From NCBI RefSeq assembly GCF_001013905.1, contig NZ_LN831790.1, positions 1,612,001-1,676,000 on the forward strand: DNA of 64,000 nucleotides, written 5' to 3'. Shown in pieces: positions 1 to 9,093 of the stretch. A program made the position numbers and the translations under genes. The first letter of the stretch is position 1; each line of letters starts with the position of its first letter. The notes under the pieces are model-generated. The model was not told where the DNA came from, ran no database searches, and worked only from the letters and a program-made list of their open reading frames with translations. This DNA comes from Streptomyces leeuwenhoekii (GTDB taxonomy: Bacteria > Actinomycetota > Actinomycetes > Streptomycetales > Streptomycetaceae).

Positions 1-1002
1 ATGGAGGCGATCCGGGCGGCGCTGGGCGCGCCGAGGATCAGCTACCTCGGCTACTCGTACGGGACGTACCTCGGCGCCGTCTACGCGAAGCTGTTCCCGC
101 ACCGGGTCGGGCGCATGGCCCTGGACTCGGTCGCCGACCCGGCGGGGATCTGGTACGAGGCCAACCTCCACCAGAACCTGGCGTTCGACGACCGCCACCG
201 CGCCTTTCTGGCCTGGGTCGCCCGGCACCACGCGACCTACCGGCTCGGCACCGATCCGGAGCGCGTGGAGACCCGGTGGTACGCGATGCGGGCGGCGCTG
301 GCCAGGAATCCGGCGGCCGGGAAGGTGGGCGCCGCGGAACTGGAGGACACCTTCGTCCCCGGCGGCTACCACGACCGCTACTGGCCCACCCTGGCCGCGG
401 CGTTCGCGGCGTACGCGCGGGAGGGGGACACCGGGCCGCTGGTCGAGGCGTACGAGGAGTTCGGCGCCGTGGACGCCGCGGGCGCCAACAGCTACAGCGT
501 CTACGCCGCGGTGCAGTGCCGGGACGCGGCCTGGCCCCGCGACTGGCGCCGCTGGCGCGAGGACAACCGGGCGTTGTACCGGAAAGCTCCGTTCCTGACC
601 TGGAACAACGCCTGGTACAACGCGCCGTGCGCGTTCTGGCCGGTGCCGGCGCGACGGCCGGTGGACATCGCCAACGACGCGCTGCCACCGGTCCTGCTGT
701 TCCAGGCGACCCACGACGCCGCCACTCCGTACCAGGGCGCCGTCAGGATGCGCCGGCTGCTGGCGGGCTCGCGTCTGGTGGTCGAGGAGGGCGGCGGCAA
801 CCACGGCGTCACACTGAGGGGTAACGCCTGCCTGGACAGGCATCTGACGGCCTATCTGGCCGATGGCACGGTGCCGCGCGGCGGGGGCGAGGCGGACGCG
901 GTCTGCCCGGCGCTCCCGGAGCCGGTGCCGCTGGAGCCGAAGGCGGCGTCGGCGTCGCGCGGCCCGGCCCTCCCCCGGCTGCCAGGCCCGGGCCGCCGGT
1001 GA
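1..1002 (+). CDS. Alpha/beta hydrolase with TAP-type C-terminus (5'-truncated by window)
   Basis: The gene enters from the left edge, so only the C-terminal 333 residues are visible and the first in-frame ATG is not the true start. The fragment holds a nucleophile elbow GYSYG (Ser19 of the fragment), a late Asp in FQATHDAATPYQ and a His in GGGNHGV, giving the Ser-Asp-His triad of the alpha/beta-hydrolase fold. The end of the protein resembles the C-terminal TAP domain of Streptomyces tripeptidyl aminopeptidases, which are normally exported and cleave peptides from the N-terminus. Any signal peptide or lipobox would be upstream. Family assignment is firm; the peptidase activity and substrate are inference. 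Confidence 0.8.
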   Translation: MEAIRAALGAPRISYLGYSYGTYLGAVYAKLFPHRVGRMALDSVADPAGIWYEANLHQNLAFDDRHRAFLAWVARHHATYRLGTDPERVETRWYAMRAALARNPAAGKVGAAELEDTFVPGGYHDRYWPTLAAAFAAYAREGDTGPLVEAYEEFGAVDAAGANSYSVYAAVQCRDAAWPRDWRRWREDNRALYRKAPFLTWNNAWYNAPCAFWPVPARRPVDIANDALPPVLLFQATHDAATPYQGAVRMRRLLAGSRLVVEEGGGNHGVTLRGNACLDRHLTAYLADGTVPRGGGEADAVCPALPEPVPLEPKAASASRGPALPRLPGPGRR

Positions 1003-1053
1003 CCTGACGACCCGTCGAGCGGCGCTGTCGGTGGCATGGTCCACCATGGCGGC

Positions 1054-1452
1054 GTGAACGCGCTGACCAGGATCCCCGCACCCGACGGCGTCGCCCCCGC
1101 CGCCCACTACACCCACGTCGTCCACGGCACCGGGCGGTTCGTGGCCGTCTCGGGGCAGCTCCCCCTGGACGAGGAGGGCCGGATCGTGGGCGAGGGCGAT
1201 CCGGCGGCCCAGGCCCGCCAGGTCTTCGAGAACCTGCGCCGCTGCCTGGCGGCGGCCGGGGCCACCTTCGACGACGTCGTGAAGCTGACGTTCTTCGTCA
1301 CGGACACGGCGTACCTGCCGGCCATCCGCGCGGCCCGCGCCGAGCACATACCCGACGACCGGCTGCCGGCCGCCTCGGCGGTGCGGGTCGCGGGCCTGGT
1401 GCGGCCGGAGTTCCTGATGGAGATCGAGGCGTTCGCGGTGGTGGCCCCGTGA
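1054..1452 (+). CDS. RidA/YjgF/UK114-family protein, non-catalytic-type active site
   Basis: A 132-residue single-domain Rid-family protein. RidA proper hydrolyses reactive 2-aminoacrylate and other enamines in the cytosol. The fold is recognisable from the SGQLPLD segment near residue 34, the NLRRCLAAAG helix and the C-terminal MEIEAFAVV strand, which keeps the family Glu. The Arg that binds the substrate carboxylate in RidA (in the motif PARS) is Ala107 here (PAAS), so this is probably a Rid subfamily with another or no deaminase activity. GTG at 1054 is chosen because it fits the family N-terminus; an in-frame ATG at 1036 would add six residues, and neither has a clear Shine-Dalgarno. Confidence 0.8.
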   Translation: MNALTRIPAPDGVAPAAHYTHVVHGTGRFVAVSGQLPLDEEGRIVGEGDPAAQARQVFENLRRCLAAAGATFDDVVKLTFFVTDTAYLPAIRAARAEHIPDDRLPAASAVRVAGLVRPEFLMEIEAFAVVAP

Positions 1453-1512
1453 CCGCGGTCCGGCCCGGACGCGCGGCCGGGGCCCGCTCGGCGGCCCGGC
1501 CCCCTGCTCGCC

Positions 1513-2088
1513 TCACCGCCGTTTCGGGATCCGTGCCAGCGCCCGCACCGCCGCCTCGGCCAGGACCGGGTGGGCGAGGGCCTCGTTGAGCACGGGGGCG
1601 GCGCGGGCGTCGCCCAGGGCGCCGAGGCCCTCCACACACGCGAGTGCGACCCGGCGGTAGGGGTCGTGCGGGCGCAGCCGCCGCCGCAGGGTGGTGATCA
1701 GCGCGGGCACGGACTCCGGGGCGCGCAGCTCGACCAGGAGCCGGACGGGGTGCAGGGCGTAGGCGACGCGCAGTTCGTTGGTGGCGAGCGCGGCCGCGGC
1801 CCGGGCGGTGCGCGGGTCGCCGAGGCGGGCCAGGGCGTACGCGGCGGAGGCGCAGCGCGGCGGATCACGGTGGTTGAGCAGCAGCACCAGGGACTCGAAG
1901 GCCCGCCGGTCCCCCGCCAGCCCCAGCCGGAACGCGGCCAGCTCCCGGGCCCACAGAGGCTGTCCGGGCTCGGTGAGGACCGCCGCCAGCTCGTCCTGGT
2001 CCCCGGTCGCCACGAGACGCTCGTACGCCTCCGGCCCCCCGGACTCGGCCCGTAGACGCTCCGTGACCGATCGCAACTCTTCGTCCAT
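1513..2088 (-). CDS. HEAT-repeat protein
   Basis: A 191-residue soluble protein made mostly of paired helices of the HEAT type, for example LVLLLNHRDPPRCASAAYAL followed by ARLGDPRTARAAAAL, and again VPALITTLRRRL / LACVEGLGALGDARAAPVL. Such repeats form a curved protein-binding scaffold and have no catalytic residues of their own. It stands alone, convergent with the Rid gene and divergent from the hydroxyacyl-CoA dehydrogenase. The ATG at 2088 has no clear ribosome site but has TAACCT seven bases upstream, which suggests a leaderless mRNA. The partner and process are unknown. Confidence 0.75.
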   Translation of the reverse strand: MDEELRSVTERLRAESGGPEAYERLVATGDQDELAAVLTEPGQPLWARELAAFRLGLAGDRRAFESLVLLLNHRDPPRCASAAYALARLGDPRTARAAAALATNELRVAYALHPVRLLVELRAPESVPALITTLRRRLRPHDPYRRVALACVEGLGALGDARAAPVLNEALAHPVLAEAAVRALARIPKRR

Positions 2089-2513
2089 GACACCGAGGTT
2101 AGGACGGACGCGGCCCGTTGGGGACGGGCCCGGCCGACCTGCCCGGCCAACGTCAAGGGCTGGCGCGCTCCTTACCGGGCAGTTAAGCTCAGACGAGCGA
2201 GTTACCCACTCGCGACCCTCCTCGCGGCGGTCTGGTGACGCGGCCGCCGCGCGGGAAAGCCATCACCCCACGCCGTCGAGGTCGTGGGGGGGCGTCGGTT
2301 CGGTACCTCTCGTACCGCAAGTACGGTCCGGCCTCGGGACAGGGCCGGCCGGTCCGGCCGCCGCGCGGGCGTGTGCACGCCCGGGCCGGCGGCACCGGGC
2401 GTGTGCGCTCACCGCCCGGCGACACCCGCACTCCTCATCCCCGACGCACCGGTGCGCCCGTCGGCGCCCCCGGGCGGCGTCTCCCGTCGTCACCCTCATT
2501 CCTGGAGTCCGCG
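2089..2513. other. 425-bp divergent intergenic region
   Basis: No gene is seen. It must carry the promoters of the HEAT-repeat gene and of the hydroxyacyl-CoA dehydrogenase. A small perfect hairpin, GCGAGT-TACCC-ACTCGC (2197-2213), sits in it and could be an operator for an acyl-CoA-responsive regulator, but nothing identifies the protein. The dehydrogenase start has GGAG seven bases before its ATG. Confidence 0.4.
2096..2101 (-). promoter_or_regulatory. Predicted -10 box for a leaderless transcript of the HEAT-repeat gene
   Basis: TAACCT read on the minus strand, seven bases before the ATG at 2088. This matches TANNNT placed so that transcription would begin at or beside the start codon. 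No good -35 was identified. Confidence 0.35.
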
Positions 2514-4319
2514 ATGGCCACTCCCCTGTCCGACACCCCCCTGTCCCCGCTCCGGACCGTCGCCGTCGTCGGCCTCGGCACCATGGGCACCGGCATCGCC
2601 GAGGTCCTGGCCCGGGCCGGCCGTGACGTCGTCGGCATCGACGTCGGCGAGGCGCAGACCGCCCGCGCCGTCGCTGCGCTGGAGGCCGCCACCGCCCGCG
2701 CCGTCGCCCGGGGGCGGCTGACCGAGCGGGAGCGGGCGGACGCCCTCGCCCGGGTGCGCGTCTCGACCGACCTGCGGGCGGCTGCCGACGCCGACCTGGT
2801 GATCGAGGTGGCGCCGGAGTCGTACGAGATCAAGCAGCAGATCATCCGGGAGCTGGACGGCATCGTGCGGCCGGACACCATCCTGGCGACCGGTACCAAC
2901 GCCCTGTCCGTGACGCGTCTGGCCGCCGACTCGGCCCGCCCCGAGCGGGTGCTGGGCATGCACTTCTTCAACCCCGCCCCGGCCATGCGGCTGGTGGAGA
3001 TCGTCTCGTCCGTGCTCACGGCGCCCGCGGCGGTCACGGCGGTCACCAACCTCGCCCTGGACCTCGGCAAGGAGCCCGTCGCGGTCGGTGACCGGCCCGG
3101 TTTCGTCGCCGACGGGCTGCTGTTCGGCTACCTCAACCAGGCCGCGGCGATGTACGAGGCGAAGTACGCCTCGCGCGAGGACATCGACGCCGCGATGCGG
3201 CTGGGCTGCGGGCTTCCCATGGGGCCGCTCGCCCTGCTCGACCTGATCGGGATCGACACCGCGCGCACGGTCCTGGAGGCCATGTACGCCGCCTCGCACG
3301 ACCGGCTGCACGCTCCCGCCCCGGTCCTGAGGCAGCTCAGCGAGGCGGGGCTGACGGGCCGCAAGGCGGGGCGCGGTTTCTACACCTACGAGGCGCCGGG
3401 CAGCCCGGCCGTGGTGCCGGACGCGCTGACGCCCCGGGCGGGCGGTCCGCAGGTCCCCGGCCGCCCCGTCCGCTCGGTGGGGGTGGCCGGTTCCGGCACC
3501 ATGGCCTCGGGCATCGCGGAGGTCTTCGCCAAGTCCGGGTACGAGGTGGTCCTCGCCGCGCGCAGCGCGGAGAAGGCCGAGGCCGCCAAGGCCCGTGTCG
3601 GCGCCTCCCTGGCTCGCTCGGTGGACCGGGGCCGGCTGACCGCCGAGGCCGCCGCGCAGACCCTGGAGCGGATCCGCCCCACCGGCTCCTACGACGACTT
3701 CGCCGACGTGGACCTGGCGGTGGAGGCCGTCGCGGAGGACCTGGAGGTCAAGCGGCAGCTCTTCGCCGCACTGGACAAGGTCTGCCGGCCGGGCGCCGTC
3801 CTGGCCACCACCACCTCCTCCCTCCCCGTCGTCGCCTGCGCCCGCGCCACCACCCGCCCGCAGGACGTGATCGGCATGCACTTCTTCAACCCCGCCCCGG
3901 CGATGAAGCTGGTGGAGGTGGTGCGCACGGTGCTGACGGCGGACGAGGTGCACGCCACCGTCCGCGAGGTCTGCGCCAAGATCGGGAAGCATCCCGTGGA
4001 CTGCGGCGACCGGGCCGGGTTCATCGTGAACGCGCTGCTCTTTCCGTACCTGAACAACGCGGTGAAGATGGTGCAGGAGCACTACGCCTCGCTCGACGAC
4101 ATCGACGCGGCGATGAAGCTGGGCGGCGGCTACCCGATGGGCCCCTTCGAACTGCTGGACGTGGTCGGGCTGGACGTGTCGCTCGCCATCGAGAAGGTCC
4201 TGCACCGCGAGTTCCGCGACCCCGGGCTCGCCCCGGCACCGCTGCTGGAGCATCTGGTGGCCGCGGGCTGCCTCGGCCGCAAGACCGGCCGGGGCTTCCG
4301 CGAATATGCCAAGCGCTGA
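2514..4319 (+). CDS. Double-module 3-hydroxyacyl-CoA dehydrogenase
   Basis: A 601-residue NAD(P)-dependent dehydrogenase of 3-hydroxyacyl-CoA, probably 3-hydroxybutyryl-CoA. It is two complete copies of the usual ~290-residue enzyme in tandem: the Rossmann motifs are GLGTMGTGIAE near residue 17 and GSGTMASGIAE near residue 325, and each is followed by the HFFNPAPAM segment and a C-terminal 3HCDH domain (PMGPLALLDLIG and PMGPFELLDVVG). The ATG at 2514 is preceded by GGAG; longer readings start inside the promoter region. It lies upstream of the ethylmalonyl-CoA operon, where acetoacetyl-CoA reduction and dehydration feed crotonyl-CoA to Ccr. It could instead serve general fatty-acid oxidation. 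Confidence 0.9.
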   Translation: MATPLSDTPLSPLRTVAVVGLGTMGTGIAEVLARAGRDVVGIDVGEAQTARAVAALEAATARAVARGRLTERERADALARVRVSTDLRAAADADLVIEVAPESYEIKQQIIRELDGIVRPDTILATGTNALSVTRLAADSARPERVLGMHFFNPAPAMRLVEIVSSVLTAPAAVTAVTNLALDLGKEPVAVGDRPGFVADGLLFGYLNQAAAMYEAKYASREDIDAAMRLGCGLPMGPLALLDLIGIDTARTVLEAMYAASHDRLHAPAPVLRQLSEAGLTGRKAGRGFYTYEAPGSPAVVPDALTPRAGGPQVPGRPVRSVGVAGSGTMASGIAEVFAKSGYEVVLAARSAEKAEAAKARVGASLARSVDRGRLTAEAAAQTLERIRPTGSYDDFADVDLAVEAVAEDLEVKRQLFAALDKVCRPGAVLATTTSSLPVVACARATTRPQDVIGMHFFNPAPAMKLVEVVRTVLTADEVHATVREVCAKIGKHPVDCGDRAGFIVNALLFPYLNNAVKMVQEHYASLDDIDAAMKLGGGYPMGPFELLDVVGLDVSLAIEKVLHREFRDPGLAPAPLLEHLVAAGCLGRKTGRGFREYAKR

Positions 4320-4464
4320 GCGTCCCGGCGACTGGATCCGGCCCGGCGACGACTGGGGCGGACTGCTGGAGCCGGGCGGGTGGCCCGCACCCGCCCGGCG
4401 CACCGCTTCGCCCCCCGGCGTCCGGGCGGAGCCCGGTCATGCGCACCGAGCTGCGCACATGCAG

Positions 4465-4476
4465 TACGTTCGGGGC
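4465..4476 (+). promoter_or_regulatory. Predicted leaderless promoter of the TetR gene
   Basis: TACGTT (4465-4470) followed by six bases and then the ATG at 4477. Just upstream the heptamer TGCGCAC occurs twice, 12 bases apart (4440 and 4452), a possible autoregulatory site. The same TACGTT hexamer is the -10 of ccr. Confidence 0.4.
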
Positions 4477-5286
4477 ATGTCCCAGCCCGCCAAGTCCTCA
4501 CGTACACCCGCCACGCCCGACGCGCCGGAGAGCGCCGCGGGCGGCCGTGCCGCCGCCCAGCGGCTGAAAATGCGCCGAGAACTGGCGGCGGCGGCGATGG
4601 AGCTGTTCGCGACCAAGGGGTACGAGGCGACCACCGTCGACGAGATCGCTGCCGCGGCCGGGGTCGCCCGCCGCACCTTCTTCCGCCACTTCCGCTCCAA
4701 GGAAGAGGCGATCTTCCCGGACCACGACGACACCCTGGTGCGCGCCGAGGCCGTGCTCAACGCTGCGCCCCCGCACGAGCATCCGCTGGACACGGTGTGC
4801 CGCGGCATCAAGGAAGTCATGAAGATGTACGCGGCCCAGCCGGAGATCTCGGTCGCCCGCTACAAGCTCACGCGTGAGGTGCCCGCGCTGCGCGAGGCGG
4901 AGATCGCGTCGGTGGCGCGCTACGAACGCCTCTTCACCCGCTATCTGCTCGGGCACTTCGACGAGCACGCGCACGCCGACGACGCCAACGACGACCCGCT
5001 GCTGGCCGAGGTGGCCGCCTCCGCCGTGGTCACCGCCCACAACCACGTGCTGCGGCGCTGGCTGCGGGCGGGCGGCCAGGGCGATGTGGAGACGCAGCTC
5101 GACCACGCCTTCGCGATCGTCCGCAAGACGTTCGGCACGGGGATCATGGCAGGGCGCACCACGGCCCCGCGGCCGGCCGCCGCGACCGCCTCCGCGCAGG
5201 GCGAGGTGCTGGTGACCGTGGCCCGTACCGACGCCCCGCTCGACGAGGTCATGCGCACGATCGAGCAGGCCCTCAAGGAACGCTGA
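4477..5286 (+). CDS. TetR/AcrR-family transcriptional regulator
   Basis: A 269-residue regulator. The N-terminal helix-turn-helix is clear at about residues 29-75 (ELFATKGYEATTVDEIAAAA then GVARRTFFRHFRSKEEAIF), and the C-terminal half is a helical ligand-binding domain of the longer TetR type. ATG 4477 was chosen over the in-frame ATG 4459 because a -10-like TACGTT lies six bases upstream of it, implying a leaderless mRNA. It sits between the hydroxyacyl-CoA dehydrogenase and the ccr operon, both of which also read rightward, so it is the best local candidate to control them in response to an acyl-CoA. That role is inferred from position only. Confidence 0.88.
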   Translation: MSQPAKSSRTPATPDAPESAAGGRAAAQRLKMRRELAAAAMELFATKGYEATTVDEIAAAAGVARRTFFRHFRSKEEAIFPDHDDTLVRAEAVLNAAPPHEHPLDTVCRGIKEVMKMYAAQPEISVARYKLTREVPALREAEIASVARYERLFTRYLLGHFDEHAHADDANDDPLLAEVAASAVVTAHNHVLRRWLRAGGQGDVETQLDHAFAIVRKTFGTGIMAGRTTAPRPAAATASAQGEVLVTVARTDAPLDEVMRTIEQALKER

Positions 5287-5317
5287 GCACCTCCCCCACG
5301 CTGTGACCGCTGTGAGA

Positions 5318-5344
5318 ACGGCCACCCGACCGGGTGGCCGTTTT
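5318..5344. terminator. Rho-independent terminator after the TetR gene
   Basis: Ten-base stem ACGGCCACCC / GGGTGGCCGT with a GACC loop, followed directly by a T run (TTTT). It lies about 30 bases after the TetR stop and separates it from the ccr promoter. Confidence 0.85.
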
Positions 5345-5400
5345 GGCATGTCAGGGGCGGATTTCCGGCCGACTGCGCCCCCGTTTCGATCGATCATCGC

Positions 5401-5428
5401 TCATCTGATACGTAAAGTTTTCATCTGA
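5401..5428. repeat. Direct repeats TCATCTGA upstream of the ccr promoter
   Basis: TCATCTGA occurs at 5401-5408 and 5421-5428, a 20-base (about two helical turns) spacing, in an unusually AT-rich patch 25 bases upstream of the predicted -35. The spacing on one DNA face suggests an activator or repressor binding to two half-sites. Confidence 0.5.
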
Positions 5429-5438
5429 GAGCAATTAC

Positions 5439-5481
5439 TGGCACCCAGTGCCTTGCCACCTGACACGGGGTGCCATACGTT
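5439..5481 (+). promoter_or_regulatory. ccr operon promoter with inverted-repeat operator
   Basis: A -35 TTGCCA (5453-5458) and a -10 TACGTT (5476-5481) are separated by exactly 17 bases. The -35 is enclosed by the perfect inverted repeat TGGCACCC (5439-5446) and GGGTGCCA (5468-5475), whose right arm touches the -10; a protein bound here would block polymerase. Transcription would begin near 5488, leaving a leader of about 220 bases before ccr, in which no cobalamin-riboswitch consensus or gene was recognised. Confidence 0.6.
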
Positions 5482-5710
5482 GATGGTGTCCGGGCGGCCG
5501 GAGCGCGGCGACCTACCGCGCGCCGGCTGTCCCAGCGGACCGACGGCCCGCGCGCCCGGACGCCTGCGTCACAGGCACCCTCCCGCGCCACAAAGCGCTG
5601 CCGAACCGCTCCACCCCCGCCGAACCGACGGCCCCCTCACACCACCTCAGCAGCACCGACGTAACCCTCAGCGCCCCTTGCTCAGGGCGCTCATCGCCGG
5701 AGGCAACACC

Positions 5711-7054
5711 GTGACCGTGAAGGACATCCTGGCCGCGATCCAGTCGCCCGACTCCACGCCGGACGACTTCGCCGCCCTGCCGCTCCCCGAGTCGTACCGT
5801 GCGATCACCGTCCACAAGGACGAGGTCGAGATGTTCGCGGGCCTGGAAACCCGGGAGAAGGACCCGCGCAAGTCCATCCACCTGGACGAGGTCCCGGTGC
5901 CCGAACTCGGCCCGGGCGAGGCCCTGGTGGCCGTCATGGCCTCCTCGGTCAACTACAACTCGGTGTGGACCTCGATCTTCGAGCCGCTGTCGACCTTCGG
6001 CTTCCTGGAGCGTTACGGCAAGCTGTCGCCGCTGACCAAGCGGCACGACCTGCCGTACCACATCATCGGCTCCGACCTCGCGGGCGTCGTGCTGCGCACC
6101 GGCCCCGGCGTCAACGCCTGGAAGCCCGGCGACGAGGTGGTGGCCCACTGCCTGTCCGTCGAACTGGAGTCGCCCGACGGCCACGACGACACCATGCTCG
6201 ACCCCGAGCAGCGCATCTGGGGCTTCGAGACCAACTTCGGCGGCCTCGCCGAGATCGCGCTGGTCAAGTCCAACCAGCTCATGCCCAAGCCCGCCCATCT
6301 GAGCTGGGAGGAGGCCGCCGCTCCGGGCCTGGTGAACTCCACCGCCTACCGGCAGCTCGTCTCCCGCAACGGCGCGGCGATGAAGCAGGGCGACAACGTC
6401 CTGATCTGGGGTGCCTCCGGGGGCCTCGGCTCCTACGCCACGCAGTTCGCCCTGGCCGGCGGCGCCACCCCGATCTGTGTCGTCTCCTCGCCGCAGAAGG
6501 CGGAGATATGCCGGAAGATGGGCGCCGAGCTGATCATCGACCGCGCCGCCGAGGGCTACCGGTTCTGGAAGGACGAGCACACCCAGGACCCCAAGGAGTG
6601 GAAGCGCTTCGGCAAGCGCATCCGCGAACTCACCGGCGGCGAGGACATCGACATCGTCTTCGAGCACCCCGGCCGCGAGACCTTCGGCGCCTCGGTCTAC
6701 GTCACCCGCAAGGGCGGCACCATCACCACCTGCGCCTCCACCTCGGGCTACATGCACGAGTACGACAACCGCTACCTGTGGATGTCGCTCAAGCGGATCA
6801 TCGGCTCGCACTTCGCCAACTACCGCGAGGCGTACGAGGCCAACCGCCTGATCGCCAAGGGCAAGATCCACCCCACCCTGTCCAAGGTCTACCCGCTCCA
6901 CGAGACCGGCCAGGCGGCCCACGACGTCCACCGCAACGCCCACCAGGGCAAGGTCGGCGTGCTGTGCCTCGCCCCCGAGGAGGGCCTGGGCGTGCGCGAC
7001 CACGAGATGCGCGCACAGCACCTCGACGCCATCAACCGCTTCCGGAACGTCTGA
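5711..7054 (+). CDS. ccr: Crotonyl-CoA carboxylase/reductase
   Basis: A 447-residue NADPH enzyme of the medium-chain dehydrogenase superfamily that reduces and carboxylates crotonyl-CoA to (2S)-ethylmalonyl-CoA. It is the committed step of the ethylmalonyl-CoA pathway and a source of ethylmalonyl extender units for polyketides. The sequence is full length and close to known Streptomyces Ccr: GSDLAGVVLRTGPGVNAWKP, the nucleotide-binding loop GASGGLGSYATQF, and EHPGRETFGASVYVTRKGG. GTG 5711 begins the family N-terminus (VTVKDILAAIQ) with GGAGG at 5699-5703; longer in-frame starts lie in the leader. First gene of a five-gene operon. Confidence 0.97.
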   Translation: MTVKDILAAIQSPDSTPDDFAALPLPESYRAITVHKDEVEMFAGLETREKDPRKSIHLDEVPVPELGPGEALVAVMASSVNYNSVWTSIFEPLSTFGFLERYGKLSPLTKRHDLPYHIIGSDLAGVVLRTGPGVNAWKPGDEVVAHCLSVELESPDGHDDTMLDPEQRIWGFETNFGGLAEIALVKSNQLMPKPAHLSWEEAAAPGLVNSTAYRQLVSRNGAAMKQGDNVLIWGASGGLGSYATQFALAGGATPICVVSSPQKAEICRKMGAELIIDRAAEGYRFWKDEHTQDPKEWKRFGKRIRELTGGEDIDIVFEHPGRETFGASVYVTRKGGTITTCASTSGYMHEYDNRYLWMSLKRIIGSHFANYREAYEANRLIAKGKIHPTLSKVYPLHETGQAAHDVHRNAHQGKVGVLCLAPEEGLGVRDHEMRAQHLDAINRFRNV

Positions 7055-7065
7055 GGGGCGTCCGC

Positions 7066-9093
7066 ATGACAGAGCGTCAGAAGGACCGGCCGTGGCTCAT
7101 GCGGACCTACGCGGGGCACTCGACCGCCGAGGCGTCCAACGAGCTGTACCGGCGCAACCTCGCCAAGGGCCAGACGGGTCTGTCGGTGGCGTTCGACCTG
7201 CCGACGCAGACCGGTTACGACCCGGACCACGTCCTCGCCCGCGGCGAGGTCGGCCGGGTCGGCGTGCCGGTCGCGCACCTCGGTGACATGCGCCGGCTGT
7301 TCCATGACATCCCCCTGGAGCAGATGAACACCTCGATGACGATCAACGCCACGGCCATGTGGCTGCTGGCGCTCTATCAGGTCGTCGCCGAGGAGCAGGG
7401 CGCGGACGTCACCAAGCTCCAGGGGACGACCCAGAACGACATCGTCAAGGAGTACCTCTCGCGCGGGACGCACGTCTTCCCTCCCGGGCCCTCCCTCCGG
7501 CTGACGACGGACATGATCGCGTACACGGTCTCCCACATCCCGAAGTGGAACCCGATAAACATCTGCAGCTACCACCTGCAGGAGGCGGGCGCCACCCCGG
7601 TGCAGGAGATCGCGTACGCGATGTCCACCGCGATCGCCGTCCTCGACGCCGTGCGCGACTCCGGCCAGGTGCCGCAGGAGCGCATGGGCGACGTCGTCGG
7701 CCGGATCTCCTTCTTCGTGAACGCGGGCGTCCGCTTCATCGAGGAGATGTGCAAGATGCGCGCCTTCGGCCGCATCTGGGACAAGGTCACGCGTGAGCGG
7801 TACGGCATCGAGGACCCCCGGCACCGTCGCTTCCGCTACGGCGTCCAGGTCAACTCGCTCGGCCTGACCGAGGCGCAGCCGGAGAACAACGTCCAGCGGA
7901 TCGTGCTGGAGATGCTGGCGGTCACCCTCTCCAAGGACGCCCGCGCGCGTGCCGTGCAGTTGCCCGCCTGGAACGAGGCCCTGGGGCTGCCCCGCCCCTG
8001 GGACCAGCAGTGGTCGCTGCGCATCCAGCAGGTCCTCGCCTACGAGAGCGACCTGCTGGAGTACGACGACATCTTCGAGGGCTCGAAGGTGGTCGAGGCG
8101 AAGGTGGACGAGCTGGCCCGGGCCGCGCTCGCCGAGATGGAGCGGATCGAGGAGATGGGCGGCGCGCTGGCCGCCGTCGAGTCCGGGTACCTGAAGTCAC
8201 GGCTGGTCGCCTCGCACGCCGAGCGCCGGGCCCGGATCGAGTCGGGCCAGGAGAAGATCGTCGGCGTCAACGTCTTCGAGTCGACCGAGCCGAACCCGCT
8301 CACCGCCGACCTGGACACCGCCATCCAGACGGTCGACCCGGCGGTCGAGGCCCGGGTCGTCGCCTCGCTCCGGCACTGGCGCGACACCCGCTACCAGCCG
8401 CCGTTCAACCACCCGCGCCCCTGCAAGGCGCTGGAGCGGCTGAAGGAGGCCGCGCGCGGCACCGAGAACCTCATGGAGGCCACTCTGGAGTGCGCCCGCG
8501 CGGGCGTCACGACCGGCGAGTGGGCGGGGGCCCTGCGGGAGGTCTTCGGCGAGTTCCGGGCGCCGACCGGGGTGTCGTCCGCGCCGGTGGCGGTCCCCGC
8601 CGAGGAAGGCTCCGCCCTGGCCGAGGTGCGCCGCAAGGTGGAGCGGACCGCCCGGGACCTCGGCGTCGGCAAGCTGCGCTTCCTGGTCGGCAAGCCCGGC
8701 CTGGACGGGCACTCCAACGGGGCCGAGCAGATCGCCGTACGGGCCCGTGACGCCGGCTTCGAGGTGGTCTACCAGGGCATCCGGCTCACCCCCGAACAGA
8801 TCGTGGACGCGGCCCTGGCGGAGGACGTGCACGCGGTCGGCCTGTCCATCCTCTCCGGCTCGCACGCCCAGCTCGTGCCGGACGTGCTGGAGCGGCTGCG
8901 TGTGGCCGGTGCCACAGATATTCCGGTGATCGCCGGTGGCATCATCCCAAGCGGTGACGCCGAAGAGCTGCGGGCCGCCGGAGTGGCCGCGGTCTTCACC
9001 CCGAAGGATTTCGACATCACCGGGATCATCGGCCGGATCGTCGACGAGATCCGGAACGCGAACAAGCTCGACCCCCTGGAGGTCCCCGCATGA
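7066..9093 (+). CDS. meaA: Ethylmalonyl-CoA mutase (coenzyme B12-dependent)
   Basis: A 675-residue mutase that rearranges (2R)-ethylmalonyl-CoA to methylsuccinyl-CoA. The N-terminal TIM barrel begins with [22 protein letters not shown] and contains the substrate-binding [12 protein letters not shown] segment; the C-terminal B12 domain (about residue 535 on) has LDGHSNG, the DxHxxG cobalt-ligand motif, and [11 protein letters not shown]. Both halves are in one chain, as in MeaA-type mutases. It starts 11 bases after ccr with a GAGGGG ribosome site and ends in a four-base overlap with the lyase gene. The operon context separates it from methylmalonyl-CoA and isobutyryl-CoA mutases. Confidence 0.95.
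   Translation: MTERQKDRPWLMRTYAGHSTAEASNELYRRNLAKGQTGLSVAFDLPTQTGYDPDHVLARGEVGRVGVPVAHLGDMRRLFHDIPLEQMNTSMTINATAMWLLALYQVVAEEQGADVTKLQGTTQNDIVKEYLSRGTHVFPPGPSLRLTTDMIAYTVSHIPKWNPINICSYHLQEAGATPVQEIAYAMSTAIAVLDAVRDSGQVPQERMGDVVGRISFFVNAGVRFIEEMCKMRAFGRIWDKVTRERYGIEDPRHRRFRYGVQVNSLGLTEAQPENNVQRIVLEMLAVTLSKDARARAVQLPAWNEALGLPRPWDQQWSLRIQQVLAYESDLLEYDDIFEGSKVVEAKVDELARAALAEMERIEEMGGALAAVESGYLKSRLVASHAERRARIESGQEKIVGVNVFESTEPNPLTADLDTAIQTVDPAVEARVVASLRHWRDTRYQPPFNHPRPCKALERLKEAARGTENLMEATLECARAGVTTGEWAGALREVFGEFRAPTGVSSAPVAVPAEEGSALAEVRRKVERTARDLGVGKLRFLVGKPGLDGHSNGAEQIAVRARDAGFEVVYQGIRLTPEQIVDAALAEDVHAVGLSILSGSHAQLVPDVLERLRVAGATDIPVIAGGIIPSGDAEELRAAGVAAVFTPKDFDITGIIGRIVDEIRNANKLDPLEVPA

Noticed and set aside
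2235..2513. A longer N-terminus for the hydroxyacyl-CoA dehydrogenase
   Set aside because: The added 93 residues are Arg/Pro/Gly-rich with no family match, and the ATG at 2514 has a good ribosome site and begins at the family N-terminus.
5482..5710. A cobalamin riboswitch in the ccr-meaA leader, since MeaA uses B12
   Set aside because: No B12-box-like consensus or matching helix layout could be found; the leader is merely GC-rich and unstructured to the eye.
5513..7021. A 502-codon minus-strand frame opposite ccr
   Set aside because: ccr is unmistakable on the plus strand; the antisense frame has no motif and no ribosome site.
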